35,437 nt of DNA from an uncultured delta proteobacterium (GCA_903881505.1 CAIRTM010000037.1:1-35437); one strand, 5' to 3'. Positions 1 through 8,753 are shown, counted from the stretch's first letter. Notes: generated by a model from the sequence alone, not told the origin. Numbers and translations are program-made.

Positions 1-1065
1 GATCGCAGTAATGTTGAACGTATCGCCAAGGGCTGCGCCGCTTAAATTCGCAGGATTCCACAGCTTTGAAAGATACACGTCCTGCCCTATCTTGAGAGCG
101 TTGATGTGCGCTGCAACCGCGGCCTTGATCTCTTCCCCGGTCGTTGACAGCCATCCAGCCAGAGCGTCAAGGTTAATTTCAACGTCGATATCAACCTCGG
201 TCGGGCGGTAAAAATGGATGGTTGAGGGGTTGCCTTCGTCATCGGTGACGGTCTGTGTTGTCGTTCCGTCCGTACCGACCCCCGGAGGCTTCTTCAAATA
301 AATCGCCTGTGCTATGTCTGCCGCGTCGCCGCCTTCGACCACAAGCGCGATTGAGTGCGCCGCAACATCGCCCGCGGTCCCGGTGTCGTTTTCATAGCCG
401 GCGTACTGTGTTACTCCGTCAACAGCCGCAACCGCAGCGATAATGCCGTCCATTATCGACTGCGAGGAGATCATCGTTGATATTGTCTGCCGTATGCGGA
501 GCTGGGCGTCGGTTTCAACCGGTGCGCCTTCGACCGCAGCGGCTGCATTTGTTACCGTCAGCCAGCCGCGGACCGGCGTTCCTATGGTTGTAATGGTCCC
601 GATGGCAGCAGATACAGCTCCTATAAGGTCGGCCGTTGCAGTTGCCGTAACCGTGCCACCGCCGCCGATTGTCACCGAGGAAGGCAGGTTCCACTTCTGG
701 CCCAACGTATCCCGGCAAAAACCGTTTGTAATGACCGTTCCTGCAGTCCCGGTCAGCGTCAGGTCGGCGGTCGAATACGACGGCACAAGGCGGGCCAGCC
801 CGTTGATTTTTACGGTGCGCGTGAGCCCGTCACCGATAGCCGTCGCAGGGGACAGGCTGTTATAGATCAGGCTTCCGACCTGCATGGTGTCATAGAGCGC
901 CAGGGCAAAGGCGGAGATCAGTTGCCCGTCCTGGGAATCGGGGTCAATGTAGATATCGTCTCCATAGATGGAGCGGTATGTGTCTTGGAGATCTGCCAGC
1001 ACGTCGGCAAAATCGGGCACGATCAGGCCGGTTGCGTCAAGGTAGAAAAGGTCAGAAATCGCCAT
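1..1065 (-). CDS. Baseplate assembly protein J (gp47-like), 3' end beyond the window
   Basis: The frame is open from an ATG at 1065 to the left edge (355 codons), so the C-terminus is missing. It starts MAISDLFYLDATGLIVPDF, followed by a segment reading IYIDPDSQDGQLISAFA. The start and the later VTNAAAAVEGAPVETDAQLR stretch (turn, then E-T-D-x-x-L-R) are characteristic of the Mu gp47/P2 gpJ baseplate family. This wedge protein joins the hub to the fibres in contractile tails. It follows the gp25-like gene by 1 bp, the usual order in such phages. The family call is confident; the missing length (perhaps a few tens of residues) is a guess. Confidence 0.9.
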   Translation of the reverse strand, partial: MAISDLFYLDATGLIVPDFADVLADLQDTYRSIYGDDIYIDPDSQDGQLISAFALALYDTMQVGSLIYNSLSPATAIGDGLTRTVKINGLARLVPSYSTADLTLTGTAGTVITNGFCRDTLGQKWNLPSSVTIGGGGTVTATATADLIGAVSAAIGTITTIGTPVRGWLTVTNAAAAVEGAPVETDAQLRIRQTISTMISSQSIMDGIIAAVAAVDGVTQYAGYENDTGTAGDVAAHSIALVVEGGDAADIAQAIYLKKPPGVGTDGTTTQTVTDDEGNPSTIHFYRPTEVDIDVEINLDALAGWLSTTGEEIKAAVAAHINALKIGQDVYLSKLWNPANLSGAALGDTFNITAI

Positions 1066-1066
1066 A

Positions 1067-1423
1067 TTAAAGCACTCCGGTAATTTCGGTTTCACCGTAA
1101 AGGGTGTTTATTTCTGCGTTAATTGTTCGGCTGCGCGTGTCCCGGTCTTCGATCAGCTCCAGGGAGACGATGGAATCCAGCCCCTGCGTATCGTTTATGC
1201 GCTCGCGCATTGCTGGCAGGATCGTGTTCTGTTTGTTCGTTCCAAGCGCAGCCTGCTCGTATGGAGTGCCTTCCAGGATATCTACGAAATATTCACCCTG
1301 CCACAGCCGCAGGCGTGTGAGCACTGCCTGTGCTACTGCTTCGGGTGTATCAATGTGAAAATCTGCTGACAAGCTATGACCGCAGCAATAATCACCATCA
1401 CCGTCAAGTTTCCTGTATTTCAT
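1067..1423 (-). CDS. Baseplate wedge protein, gp25/gpW-like
   Basis: A 118-residue protein. It has the acidic opening (KLDGDGDYCCGHS) and the pattern TPEAVAQAVLTRLRLWQGEYFVDILEGTPY, in which an early helix is followed by a W-x-GE-x-F-x-D turn. This matches the gp25-like/DUF2634-type baseplate wedge family. In myophages these small proteins connect to J/gp6-type proteins and help trigger sheath contraction. It lies between the spike gene and gene J, the expected place. The assignment rests on residue pattern plus synteny. Confidence 0.75.
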   Translation of the reverse strand: MKYRKLDGDGDYCCGHSLSADFHIDTPEAVAQAVLTRLRLWQGEYFVDILEGTPYEQAALGTNKQNTILPAMRERINDTQGLDSIVSLELIEDRDTRSRTINAEINTLYGETEITGVL

Positions 1424-1434
1424 ATTTTTACCCG

Positions 1435-2223
1435 CTAAGCGTTTTGTGGGCTTCCTGTTACGCTGCCAGTTTCCTGATGCTTGTGCGTGGTAAGGTTCAC
1501 GCCACCACTTGTTATAATTCCGAACGGCTGCTCAATCGTGCAAAGCGCAGTTATTGTGCCACCTATTTGTCCAAGGACTACCGAAGGCGAAACAAGATTA
1601 ACTGCTGACGTTGAAATTATATCAATCGTGCCGGCGGTATATCCCAGCCTTAAAAAAGTCGTGCCTGCGTTGTCCTGTACTTTAATTTTGGGTGATTTTA
1701 AAATCTGTTCTGTGACGGCAGTGATGTTGATTTCGCCGTCAGGCGTGATTTCTAGAAAGGTCGTGCCGTCCTCGTCGCGCAGCTGCACGTTTTCGTCGCT
1801 CACATCGTCGAGCACCTTTGCCTGAGAAGCAGGCGCGAAAATGGCGAATCCGTCCGACAGGTCGTGCATGCGCTGCTCAGCCTGCGGTCCGACATCGCCG
1901 GTCTGCCACCACGAATCAATGCAGCGGCTCCCGAATACGACCAAGCACTCATCGCCGGCGGCCACCGGGAACGTCAGGGCAAAGCCACCCGCCCGCGGCC
2001 AGACGATAGGCACATCGACCAGCAGGGGCATATTTACGTCAGTCTGTATTCCGTCCTGGGCTGTTTGCTTGCCCTGGATAGCCGGCTGAACAGATACGGT
2101 CTGGGCGCCGAGATTCACCGCGGTAACGATCCCGGGACATGCGGTCCACATCCCGGCTGCCTTACAATCAAGCGCGGTCCGCAGGATTTCTTCAAAATCG
2201 GCTGTACGCTCGTTTCGCCTCAT
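1435..2223 (-). CDS. Membrane-puncturing spike, Gp138/gpV-like
   Basis: A 262-residue protein. The N-terminal half (VNLGAQTVSVQPAIQG, then VPIVWPRAGGF and a GDECLVVF segment) reads as the OB-fold of Gp138-type spikes. The C-terminal half is a repetitive beta region (GEINITAV, GTIDIIS, VNLVSPSV), typical of a trimeric beta-helix. The end carries THKH, an H-x-H pair resembling the metal-binding apex of P2 gpV/phi92 gp138 spikes. It is the needle pushed through the outer membrane. The start at 2223 overlaps the hub stop in an ATGA junction, so the two are probably translationally coupled. Confidence 0.85.
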   Translation of the reverse strand: MRRNERTADFEEILRTALDCKAAGMWTACPGIVTAVNLGAQTVSVQPAIQGKQTAQDGIQTDVNMPLLVDVPIVWPRAGGFALTFPVAAGDECLVVFGSRCIDSWWQTGDVGPQAEQRMHDLSDGFAIFAPASQAKVLDDVSDENVQLRDEDGTTFLEITPDGEINITAVTEQILKSPKIKVQDNAGTTFLRLGYTAGTIDIISTSAVNLVSPSVVLGQIGGTITALCTIEQPFGIITSGGVNLTTHKHQETGSVTGSPQNA

Positions 2224-3152
2224 TCATTAGCCTTTACTTTTTTGCCAGCCGGGGCTGTTTCATCTATATCTATGCAGACCAGGTTGCTGTACCAGTCGTT
2301 GCCGTGCGTGTCGCCCGTGTGATCAATGGCAATAACCTTGTAAACGCCATCCTTCGAGATAGACGGCGGGGTATTTACAGCCTCGCCCGGTTTTGTTGCC
2401 GGCAGGAGGGCCCGCTGGATGTCTTTTTCGTCAATCTTGACCCGCGCGCCGATCCGCAGCATCGGATTCAACAGGCAGCGCACTTCAATCCCGTTTTCAG
2501 TCTGCTTCGGCTGTCCGACAAGGCCGGTTTTGCTGTTTAACAGCACCGCCTCTCCTGGCAGTATTTCGGTGTGCTTGACAACCTGAAGCTTGCCGTCCTG
2601 GACACTCCAGGAGGCCCCGGCTGTGCGAGCTGACTGCCGCACATAGTCCCGCGCCGGGCCGTACATGACCTTGCCACGGGGAAGCGGCTGGTCGTCGATT
2701 GTGTCAATATGGCCAACCTGGACGCCGCCGGTCTGCCGCATTGATACCCCGGCAAAATCAATCTGATCGCGCTGTGTCGATCCAGCCGACAGGGTACCGT
2801 TGACAACGGCGAAGTTATAGGCAACATCACCATCGCCGGCAGCAATAAACAGGTATGTATCTGTCCCGCTTTCCCTGCTCTCGGCCGCCTGTTTTATGTT
2901 CCCGTCAAAAATAACGCCGTAGTTTGCATCGTAGCCGGCCTGCAGGATTACGCGGGTAAACTCCTTTTTTATGCGCTGCACAGTTTCTGGAGCCATGTTA
3001 TAGATGGTCATTTCAGCATTGTTCGGCGTCTGCAGGTCGTTTTTCTGCACCTTGAATTTTATGCGCAGACCCTCAAGATCAAGGCCGCTGCCCGCGCTAT
3101 CGGTAGCGAACAGGTTAACGCGCCGAATGTATTGAAGCCGTGCGGTTTCCAT
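2220..3152 (-). CDS. Baseplate hub protein (gp27/gpD-like)
   Basis: 310 residues from the ATG at 3152; a GTG lies one codon upstream. It opens with a beta-rich segment (RVNLFATDSAGSGLDLEGLRIKF), followed by NAEMTIYNM and VILQAGYDANYGVIFDGNI. These are the classic hub-domain features of gp27/gpD-type proteins: a first tail-tube-like barrel and the AGY...G.IF.G.I turn. The late segment RCLLNPMLRIGARVKI (positions R-C-L-L-P) is conserved in phage hub proteins. It sits between the plug and spike genes, as expected for a protein bridging tube and spike. Its stop overlaps the spike start and its start overlaps the plug stop. Confidence 0.8.
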   Translation of the reverse strand: METARLQYIRRVNLFATDSAGSGLDLEGLRIKFKVQKNDLQTPNNAEMTIYNMAPETVQRIKKEFTRVILQAGYDANYGVIFDGNIKQAAESRESGTDTYLFIAAGDGDVAYNFAVVNGTLSAGSTQRDQIDFAGVSMRQTGGVQVGHIDTIDDQPLPRGKVMYGPARDYVRQSARTAGASWSVQDGKLQVVKHTEILPGEAVLLNSKTGLVGQPKQTENGIEVRCLLNPMLRIGARVKIDEKDIQRALLPATKPGEAVNTPPSISKDGVYKVIAIDHTGDTHGNDWYSNLVCIDIDETAPAGKKVKANE

Positions 3153-3577
3153 CACTCATACCAACTCGGGGAAGCAAATGGTTCGCTCAGGTCATCCCCG
3201 GGACCGTGGGGGACAAACGGTATATATCCCTGGAATGCCCTGCTGTCGTCTGTGGCATCAGGATCAATTATGTGGTAGAGGTCAACCGTCTCCCCCAGAT
3301 TATCAAGCGACGCGGGTGCGTCATCATCTCCGGCTCCCACAACGTACAGGCTTCCGGGTATCCCAAGATATCGAAACTGCGCGAGCAGATCGGCGCCCGT
3401 TACCATGGGCATATCGTTTAAAAGAACCTCCTCAGTGTCTGAGTCCAGTATCGAGAGCACCCACATCTGCATAGCGTCAAACCAGCGGCTTTTCAGGATG
3501 ACCGATCGTCCGCCGATGGTTGTTTCAAAGCGCTGCGGCGTGTTTGTGAGCGGTATTTTGTAGACGGTTGCTGCCAT
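3152..3577 (-). CDS. Baseplate plug-like protein
   Basis: A 141-residue protein with the pattern YKIPLTNTPQRF, then FDAMQMWVLSILD, PMVTGADLLAQFRYLGI and GSLYVVG. This combination (Y-x-I-P-L-T-x-x-P-Q-x-F and P-x-V-T-G-x-D-L-L-x-Q-F/Y-x-Y-L) is that of the family annotated as phage baseplate plug protein, found beside hub and spike genes in myophages. It presumably sits inside the hub during assembly. The C-terminus after about residue 105 is longer than the core and has no motif I know. Function is inferred from family and neighbours. Confidence 0.7.
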   Translation of the reverse strand: MAATVYKIPLTNTPQRFETTIGGRSVILKSRWFDAMQMWVLSILDSDTEEVLLNDMPMVTGADLLAQFRYLGIPGSLYVVGAGDDDAPASLDNLGETVDLYHIIDPDATDDSRAFQGYIPFVPHGPGDDLSEPFASPSWYE

Positions 3578-3580
3578 ATA

Positions 3581-4126
3581 TCACCCGAAAATAGCCTGGA
3601 GCGCGGAGTTGTTTCTAACCTTTTCGCTTTCCTGTTTTGATGCTTCGCCGGTCTGCTTTTTGCCGGCATTCTCGGTCTTGCCGGTCTTGCCGGGATTTGC
3701 CTGCTGCTCCCTTGGCGGAACGCTCACGACCTCGAGGGCTGTTATGGCCACCTCTTGCAGGTCGATTGTAATGTTGAGCATTTTTTCCGTGACGGTGTCA
3801 TTAACCTGCGTAATCCCGGCGACGAGCATGTTTTGATAGGACCGCTTCCCCGACACGACCTTCATGGGTATCCGGTCTGATTGCATTTTGCGGAATTTGT
3901 CGTATATCTCGACCAGCTTCGATGGTTCGTCTGTCCAAGCGATTTTTATTGTCAGCTCGGCCGGCTCCATGAAAGCGTGATCAGTTATCGATGCGCCCTG
4001 CTGGACCGGATGCTTCGTGATACTCAGCCTGTCCGTTGCCGTTTCCTCAATGGTAACGTTCGCCTGGAACGCCCCAATGGCACGCTTAGGAAGGAAGTCT
4101 GTCAGGGTTGATGCGAACAGGCCCAT
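3581..4126 (-). CDS. Dit-like/baseplate protein downstream of the tape measure
   Basis: 181 residues. The N-terminal part (GAFQANVTIEETATDRLSITKHPVQQGASITDHAF, then AELTIKIAW) matches the N-terminal domain of phage baseplate proteins that resemble distal-tail (Dit) proteins. That domain typically has the H-P-V-x-x-G-A-x-I-T-D-H signature. The final 40 residues are low-complexity (K, G, Q, E-rich) and probably disordered. The gene lies 3 bp after the tape measure, where the ring protein that starts the tail tube is expected. I am confident of the domain and less so of the exact structural role. Confidence 0.7.
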   Translation of the reverse strand: MGLFASTLTDFLPKRAIGAFQANVTIEETATDRLSITKHPVQQGASITDHAFMEPAELTIKIAWTDEPSKLVEIYDKFRKMQSDRIPMKVVSGKRSYQNMLVAGITQVNDTVTEKMLNITIDLQEVAITALEVVSVPPREQQANPGKTGKTENAGKKQTGEASKQESEKVRNNSALQAIFG

Positions 4127-4129
4127 TTT

Positions 4130-5563
4130 CTACCCTGTAACCGGCGCAAGGTTGCGCGCGAGGTTCTTGTTTACGGTGTTCTGCCGGTCGGCGACTTCAC
4201 GGCCGACGGCTGCCGGGTCTCCGGAACCGTTTACGTTGATTGTCGTGTTTGCGTTCATGCTGGCCGTGTTCCCTCCGCCAGCCGTATATCCCGCAGTGGC
4301 CGGTACATACGGCGCGCCTGACATCATCCCGAGCACCCTTTCAGCCGCACCTTTACCGAATGCCTTGAAGCGATCCCACAAGCCCAGAAACTTGTTAAGC
4401 AGCTCGATTGCCTTTTTCATGTAGGCCGTAAAATCGCCAGTGAAAAACCCCTCGATCAGCGAAAACAGCATCGAGGCAACGTCAAAGGCCCCGCCGAATG
4501 CCGTCTTGATAACGTCACCGAGCATGCCGACATACTCGATGGCCAGCTCCATCGCCGGTCCCCATTTGGACCAGTCAATAAGGGCCTCGCCGCCTTCTTT
4601 CCAGACCATAAAGTCGTCATATAGCAGGGCAATCGCGGCGGCCAGAGCAAGGACAATACCGATTGGAGAGGCAAGGAAAGCGACATTGAGCAGCTTCCAT
4701 GCTGCCAGCATTCCCATTATCATGCCAAGCACGCCGTTCGTAGCGTCGTTTAAATCAAACAGCGCGCCCGTGATGCGCAGGATTGCATTGATTATCGCGG
4801 TTGTCTTTTCAACGATTTTTGGCAGGTTCGCCATGAGCATATCGTAAAATTTTTTATAGCCGCGCGTGATCTGCGGCATGATCTTGACCGCGATTGCCTC
4901 GCGCAGCTCCTTAAAAAGATGCGATATGCGTTTTTGTACGCCGAGCAGTTCTTTTGATGTTTTAATTGCCTTGTCTTTATCAACGCCGAGAATGCGGTTG
5001 ATATTGTCAAATTCGGCGGTGAGCGCAGACGTGTCCTCGGTGAGCATCCGAAGCATGGACGGGTCAAGGCCGAGCCTGTTGAGAACGCTCATCTGCTCAG
5101 GGCGGCTCATGTCCTTGATGTACGCCCCTATTTCGGCCATCATTTCCGTTGTGCTTTTTACTTCGCCGTTTGACTTGCGGACGTGCAGGCCGAATTTTTC
5201 AAAATACTTTGCACCACGGCCGACGCCTGTCGCCGCCTGCCCCATTACGTTCGACATGCTTTCAAGGGCGGCGGTCGCAGTCTCGGCACTCGATCCGGTC
5301 ATTGATGCGATATATCCGAACCGCTCAATGTCGTCGGCTGCAGTGTTTGTACGGTTTGACAGGTTGCCAAGCGTGGAGAGCTGTTTTGCCTCGGCATTTG
5401 CAAATGCTGTAATACCGGCCACGGCGCCGGCGATAGCTGTGCCGATCCCCAGCACGGCAACCCCGGCTTTTTGTATCCCGGCGTTGAATTTACCGAGGCC
5501 CGCCTCGTCAACCTTAAACCCGAGGCCGACAAGGAACTGTTTTATGACTTCACCCTGTGCCAC
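4130..5563 (-). CDS. Tail tape measure protein
   Basis: 477 residues from a GTG start at 5563 that overlaps the preceding TAG by 1 base (TAGTG). The N-terminus (FLVGLGFKVDEAGLGKFNAGIQ) is the usual short amphipathic lead of phage tape measures. It is followed by an Ala/Gly-rich hydrophobic hairpin, a long helical segment (residues about 60-260) and two strongly hydrophobic segments (about 275-320). The C-terminus is Asn/Gly/Ala-rich. It sets tail length and is ejected with the DNA. At 477 residues it is short, predicting a short tail if the usual length rule holds. Confidence 0.85.
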   Translation of the reverse strand: MAQGEVIKQFLVGLGFKVDEAGLGKFNAGIQKAGVAVLGIGTAIAGAVAGITAFANAEAKQLSTLGNLSNRTNTAADDIERFGYIASMTGSSAETATAALESMSNVMGQAATGVGRGAKYFEKFGLHVRKSNGEVKSTTEMMAEIGAYIKDMSRPEQMSVLNRLGLDPSMLRMLTEDTSALTAEFDNINRILGVDKDKAIKTSKELLGVQKRISHLFKELREAIAVKIMPQITRGYKKFYDMLMANLPKIVEKTTAIINAILRITGALFDLNDATNGVLGMIMGMLAAWKLLNVAFLASPIGIVLALAAAIALLYDDFMVWKEGGEALIDWSKWGPAMELAIEYVGMLGDVIKTAFGGAFDVASMLFSLIEGFFTGDFTAYMKKAIELLNKFLGLWDRFKAFGKGAAERVLGMMSGAPYVPATAGYTAGGGNTASMNANTTINVNGSGDPAAVGREVADRQNTVNKNLARNLAPVTG

Positions 5564-5739
5564 TATTTATTCGCCTCGTAAAATCTGCGCTCATTTTCGT
5601 CGTGGACATCGAGCGCGTCGTTCATCAGCGCAACATCCTCAAGGTCAATCGTGCAGTCCTTGAAGCTTTCATACTTACACATACCGCGCACAGCGGGCCG
5701 CAGCAGCCAGTCCTCGCCGTCGGGGAGACTTACCCAGCT
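5563..5739 (-). CDS. Second tail-assembly chaperone ORF, probably expressed by -1 frameshift
   Basis: This 58-codon frame has no ATG near its conserved beginning. The readable protein starts SWVSLPDGEDWLLRPAVRG and continues with CTIDLEDVALMNDALDVHDENERRFYEAN. That resembles small DUF6889-type proteins found between chaperone and tape measure genes. The frame is -1 relative to the upstream chaperone (5730-6149) and stays open upstream across its end. A Shine-Dalgarno-like AAGGAG lies about 8 nt before a CAGAAAC stretch there. This is the gpG/gpGT arrangement known from lambda and many tailed phages. No classic slippery heptamer is visible, so internal initiation (GTG or ATG at codons 17 and 20) remains possible. 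The 5' limit is approximate. Confidence 0.6.
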   Translation of the reverse strand, partial: SWVSLPDGEDWLLRPAVRGMCKYESFKDCTIDLEDVALMNDALDVHDENERRFYEANK

Positions 5740-6149
5740 GACTGACCGCTTTGTTTCTGGATAGCTCCTTGTAAATCCGACGGCAGTGCGGCGAAAAAAC
5801 CGGAAAGATTGTACATGAAGGCTTTCGCCGCCAGCTGCAGCATGACGGGCAATGTGATATCCTCAAACATGAGGGTGATTCCGGTATTCACCTGCGCCCA
5901 GCCCAGCCCGTCCGGCTGTTTCCTTCGCACGCAGTCCAACAGGCCGAAAACAACATAGTCGGAGTCGGCGTCGCTCAGCTTTGCCAGTGCGTTTGCCAGG
6001 GGGGTTAGAACGTCAGCCCCTGCCGACGGTTTCCCGACAGCGGGGGCCAGTTCTGACAGGACAGGAGCAAGCCTACGGACAATATGAAACTGTTTTCGTG
6101 CATCAATCTTTCCGCAACGGTATGTGATCCCCATCAGATCAAATTCCAT
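5730..6149 (-). CDS. Tail assembly chaperone
   Basis: 139 residues from the ATG at 6149, which is preceded by AAGGGA; a GTG one codon upstream gives the 140-residue form. The protein opens EFDLMGITYRCGKIDARKQFHIVRRLAPVL, a short beta start then a helix. It continues as an all-helical acidic/hydrophobic protein ending LPSDLQGAIQKQ. This is the pattern of chaperones that coat the tape measure before tube polymerisation. It lies between the tube gene and the tape measure, exactly where such proteins occur. The downstream -1 frame carries the likely extension. Confidence 0.7.
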   Translation of the reverse strand: MEFDLMGITYRCGKIDARKQFHIVRRLAPVLSELAPAVGKPSAGADVLTPLANALAKLSDADSDYVVFGLLDCVRRKQPDGLGWAQVNTGITLMFEDITLPVMLQLAAKAFMYNLSGFFAALPSDLQGAIQKQSGQSAG

Positions 6150-6164
6150 CACAATCCCTTTCTG

Positions 6165-6623
6165 TTACCCGCTTATCGTCGGGGTTCCAACGCCGAGCAC
6201 CTGATTGGTCTTTATGGCGTCGAAGGTCCACTCGTTCATGCCGCCCTCTTTGGCGTAGGTTATCGAGGCCCTTTTTTTGAACGCCACCTTCTCGAGGGTG
6301 ATGATATCGCCGCGGCCGGCGTCGCGGACCGTGATCGTGTTGCGGCCGTGCAGCACCGCGCTCGTGGTCTGATAGTTGTACATGGTCTGCAGCTGGGCAT
6401 TCACGGGCGAGGTTTTCAGCAGCCTGACCGTCACGGTTGAGGATTCATTGGCGGCCAGGGAGTGCATGCCGTTCCCGTCTGCGCCAATGGTCATGATGTT
6501 TTTGTCCTCAACGGGCTCAATGGTAATACCCTCATCCGACACCGCCGCGCCGGCTGCCATGTTGATCGTACCGCCCGGCCCGGAGAGCGCAGCCGATACA
6601 TCAAGAAAAGAATAAGTGCTCAT
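6165..6623 (-). CDS. Tail tube protein (DUF3277-like)
   Basis: 152 residues, with AAAGGAG upstream of the ATG. It starts STYSFLDVSAALSGPGG, then has VEDKNIMTIGADGNGMHS, TVTVRLLKTSPVNAQLQTMYNYQ and a DIITLEKVAFKK strand. This residue order is that of DUF3277 tube proteins: Y-x-F-x-D-V, then GADG-x-xMHS, then LLKTSPVN. The protein forms the inner tube through which DNA passes. It follows the sheath gene by 24 bp, as in other contractile-tail operons. Confidence 0.88.
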   Translation of the reverse strand: MSTYSFLDVSAALSGPGGTINMAAGAAVSDEGITIEPVEDKNIMTIGADGNGMHSLAANESSTVTVRLLKTSPVNAQLQTMYNYQTTSAVLHGRNTITVRDAGRGDIITLEKVAFKKRASITYAKEGGMNEWTFDAIKTNQVLGVGTPTISG

Positions 6624-6647
6624 GTTTTAACGCTCCTTTCGCGTGGT

Positions 6648-8138
6648 TTATCGGTTCACGTCAACAATGACGTCCATTTCATGAATCGCTCCGGCCAGCT
6701 TCAGCGCGATCTGGATCGGGGGCGCAATGCGCTGCTCGCGGTCTGCCTGCGCCTGCAGGGCCATCGGGGCCGAGTAGATGTAGTAGCCGTCTTTGAGGTA
6801 GTCACCCAGCTCGATCTGGCCGAAACCGGCAGCATTCCAGGTCCCCGGAGCCACAAGGCCGTTGTTGACCGCTTCCTGGCACACGCCGGCGGCAACGGCA
6901 ATCAGCATGTTCTGCCCGGCATCGGTCTGGGGGATCTTCGTCTTGCTGGTGTAGAGCAGGTTATACTCGGCGGTCTGCAGCGCGTCCTGGAACCAGTCCA
7001 GCCCGTGCCGCTCGTCGATATAGGAACCGTCGCACATCACGCCGTACTGCAGGATCGCCGTATCGTTCTGATAGGCGGCGAAGACGTTACACTTCTTGGC
7101 CTCGAGGGTCAGGGCCTGCGTCTCAGTCAGGTTTTCTGCCGTAATGCCGGGCATCTGTTTATACATCAGCGTAATGGTTGAGCGGTTCGCGCTGAAATTG
7201 ACGCTGAACGCCCTGCCGAAAACGGAGCAGGCGGCATTCGCATTTGCGCTGTATACGCAGAATGTGCGGGCATATTCAAGCGCTTCGAGCTGATAGGCGA
7301 TATCGGAGGTGTAGACCGATTCGGGGGTGTTCGCGTCGGTCTCGGTCACGCCGTACATCCTGGCGGGGGATGCCGCCTCAACGTAGGCTGCATTTGCCAG
7401 GATCTGTGCGTCTGACAGCGAGTTTGTAACGGCGAATCCCAGCCCGTACCATGCGCCGGACTTGTCGCACAGGTCGGCAATCGCAGCAACGGGCTCCTCG
7501 GCGGCATATCCGGGCAGCTCAAGCAGACCCAGCGCTGAAGTTCCCTTAATGATTCCGCTGATTTCGGTCCCGGCTCCACCGCCCGCGGTAAGGAATGCGA
7601 TGGAGGAATTGACGCCTGTCGATGCCGACGAGATAATAAACTTTTCGCCGTCCCATTCGCAGTTTGCACCGGTGAGCGCCGTATCGATAACAGTCGCACA
7701 GCCCGACAGCGTAGTGCAGGAATGGAAGTCAAGGCTTGATATCCTGTCCGGGGTTGCATCGCCGTCAATGGCGATTTTAAACTCACCGTCTGTGATTGCC
7801 TTCAGGGACGCGAGAAGCGCGGCCTGCGCGGATGCTGCCACAACGCCGCAGTACAGGGCGCCTGAGGTTGCGGCCTGCAGCCAGCGGCCGATCATCAAGG
7901 TCTCAGGCCTGGGCGACTGGCCGAAATACAGGGCAGCGGCAAGATACTCAGGTGCGCTTGTCCCGAAGTCGTCTGCCACGCTGTCCAGGTCGGTGTATGA
8001 GCGGTAGCGCTCATAGCCGTTGATAATGGCAGAATCTCCGATAATCATCAGGGTTCCGAACCCGCGCCGCGCTGCTGCGATAGGCGACAGGTTCACTTCA
8101 CAGCGCACAAGGCGCGAAGGGTTGAGGGTTGCAGTCAT
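6648..8138 (-). CDS. Tail sheath protein (DUF3383-like)
   Basis: 496 residues. It starts with NPSRLVRCEVNLSPIAAARRGFGTLMIIGDS and has RYRSYTDLDSVADDFGTSAPEYLAAALYF and PETLMIGRW. The C-terminal region carries FNVFAA-like residues (KKCNVFAAYQNDTAILQYGVM), then YIDERHGLDWFQDALQTAEYNLL. These are the hallmarks of DUF3383 contractile sheath subunits. Contraction drives the tube into the host, so this gene fixes the phage as a myovirus type. A good Shine-Dalgarno (AAGGAG) precedes the ATG. Confidence 0.93.
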   Translation of the reverse strand: MTATLNPSRLVRCEVNLSPIAAARRGFGTLMIIGDSAIINGYERYRSYTDLDSVADDFGTSAPEYLAAALYFGQSPRPETLMIGRWLQAATSGALYCGVVAASAQAALLASLKAITDGEFKIAIDGDATPDRISSLDFHSCTTLSGCATVIDTALTGANCEWDGEKFIISSASTGVNSSIAFLTAGGGAGTEISGIIKGTSALGLLELPGYAAEEPVAAIADLCDKSGAWYGLGFAVTNSLSDAQILANAAYVEAASPARMYGVTETDANTPESVYTSDIAYQLEALEYARTFCVYSANANAACSVFGRAFSVNFSANRSTITLMYKQMPGITAENLTETQALTLEAKKCNVFAAYQNDTAILQYGVMCDGSYIDERHGLDWFQDALQTAEYNLLYTSKTKIPQTDAGQNMLIAVAAGVCQEAVNNGLVAPGTWNAAGFGQIELGDYLKDGYYIYSAPMALQAQADREQRIAPPIQIALKLAGAIHEMDVIVDVNR

Positions 8139-8150
8139 TGCATTGTCTCC

Positions 8151-8753
8151 TTATGTTGTGGGTATCTCAGTCTCAAAATCTGCGCTGTTTATGTCACCGA
8201 CAGCCTGCACGAAAGATAAAACACGATATGTGCGCTCGGCATGCCGTCTGAAAGTCAAGGTTATGTCGGCCCTGTCATACCAGCGATCACCTACCAGCTC
8301 AGGCACGCGGGTCACGTTTGAAGCCGCGGCAAAGGCCATGCCGGCCAGATATAGCTGCTCGCGGTTCTGCCCAAGCTGCAGCGCGTCCCGGATGTTGAGC
8401 GCGTACAGCATGCAGCTCGGACCGTACACCTGGACCAGGACCTCAATACTGTCATGCGTTGAAAGCCGGGCCTGCTCGGTTGTTACCTGGTCCTCTGTGA
8501 TTTCCTCCTGCGCGAGGTATGACTGCCCGGCCTCGGGCGTAATGTTCTGGATGCCGAAAGCAATCCAGTTTACGGTCGGCTCAGGGATCGTCGGCGGCGT
8601 CGGCTGCCACAGTGCGCGGATCAGGCCCAGGGTTCCGCTGATCCCCGTAATGCCGGCAAGAATGCTGCGCAGCAGGCTGTCCAGGTCGCGGCCCTCGTTC
8701 GGCGCCGTTACTGCCTGCAAATACCCGCCGGTTGCGCTGGTGTTGTCTGCCAT
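8151..8753 (-). CDS. Neck/tail terminator protein (LIC_12616-like)
   Basis: 200 residues. The middle region reads NWIAFGIQNITPEAGQSYLAQEEI, then HDSIEVLVQVYGPSCMLYALNIRDALQLGQNREQLYLAGMAF, and ends WYDRADITLTFRRHAERTYRVLSFV. This order (N-W-x-x-F, EVLVQVYGP, then R.D.T..F.R) is the pattern of phage neck terminator proteins that cap the tail at the connector. The ATG directly follows the stop of the upstream gene. It lies immediately before the sheath gene, consistent with a terminator role. Confidence 0.7.
   Translation of the reverse strand: MADNTSATGGYLQAVTAPNEGRDLDSLLRSILAGITGISGTLGLIRALWQPTPPTIPEPTVNWIAFGIQNITPEAGQSYLAQEEITEDQVTTEQARLSTHDSIEVLVQVYGPSCMLYALNIRDALQLGQNREQLYLAGMAFAAASNVTRVPELVGDRWYDRADITLTFRRHAERTYRVLSFVQAVGDINSADFETEIPTT

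Noticed and set aside
4866-5663. 265-codon plus-strand frame over the tape measure gene
   Set aside because: Composition (Ser, Arg, Pro-rich) and lack of motifs point to an antisense shadow; the minus-strand frame fits a tape measure and the overlapping gene chain.
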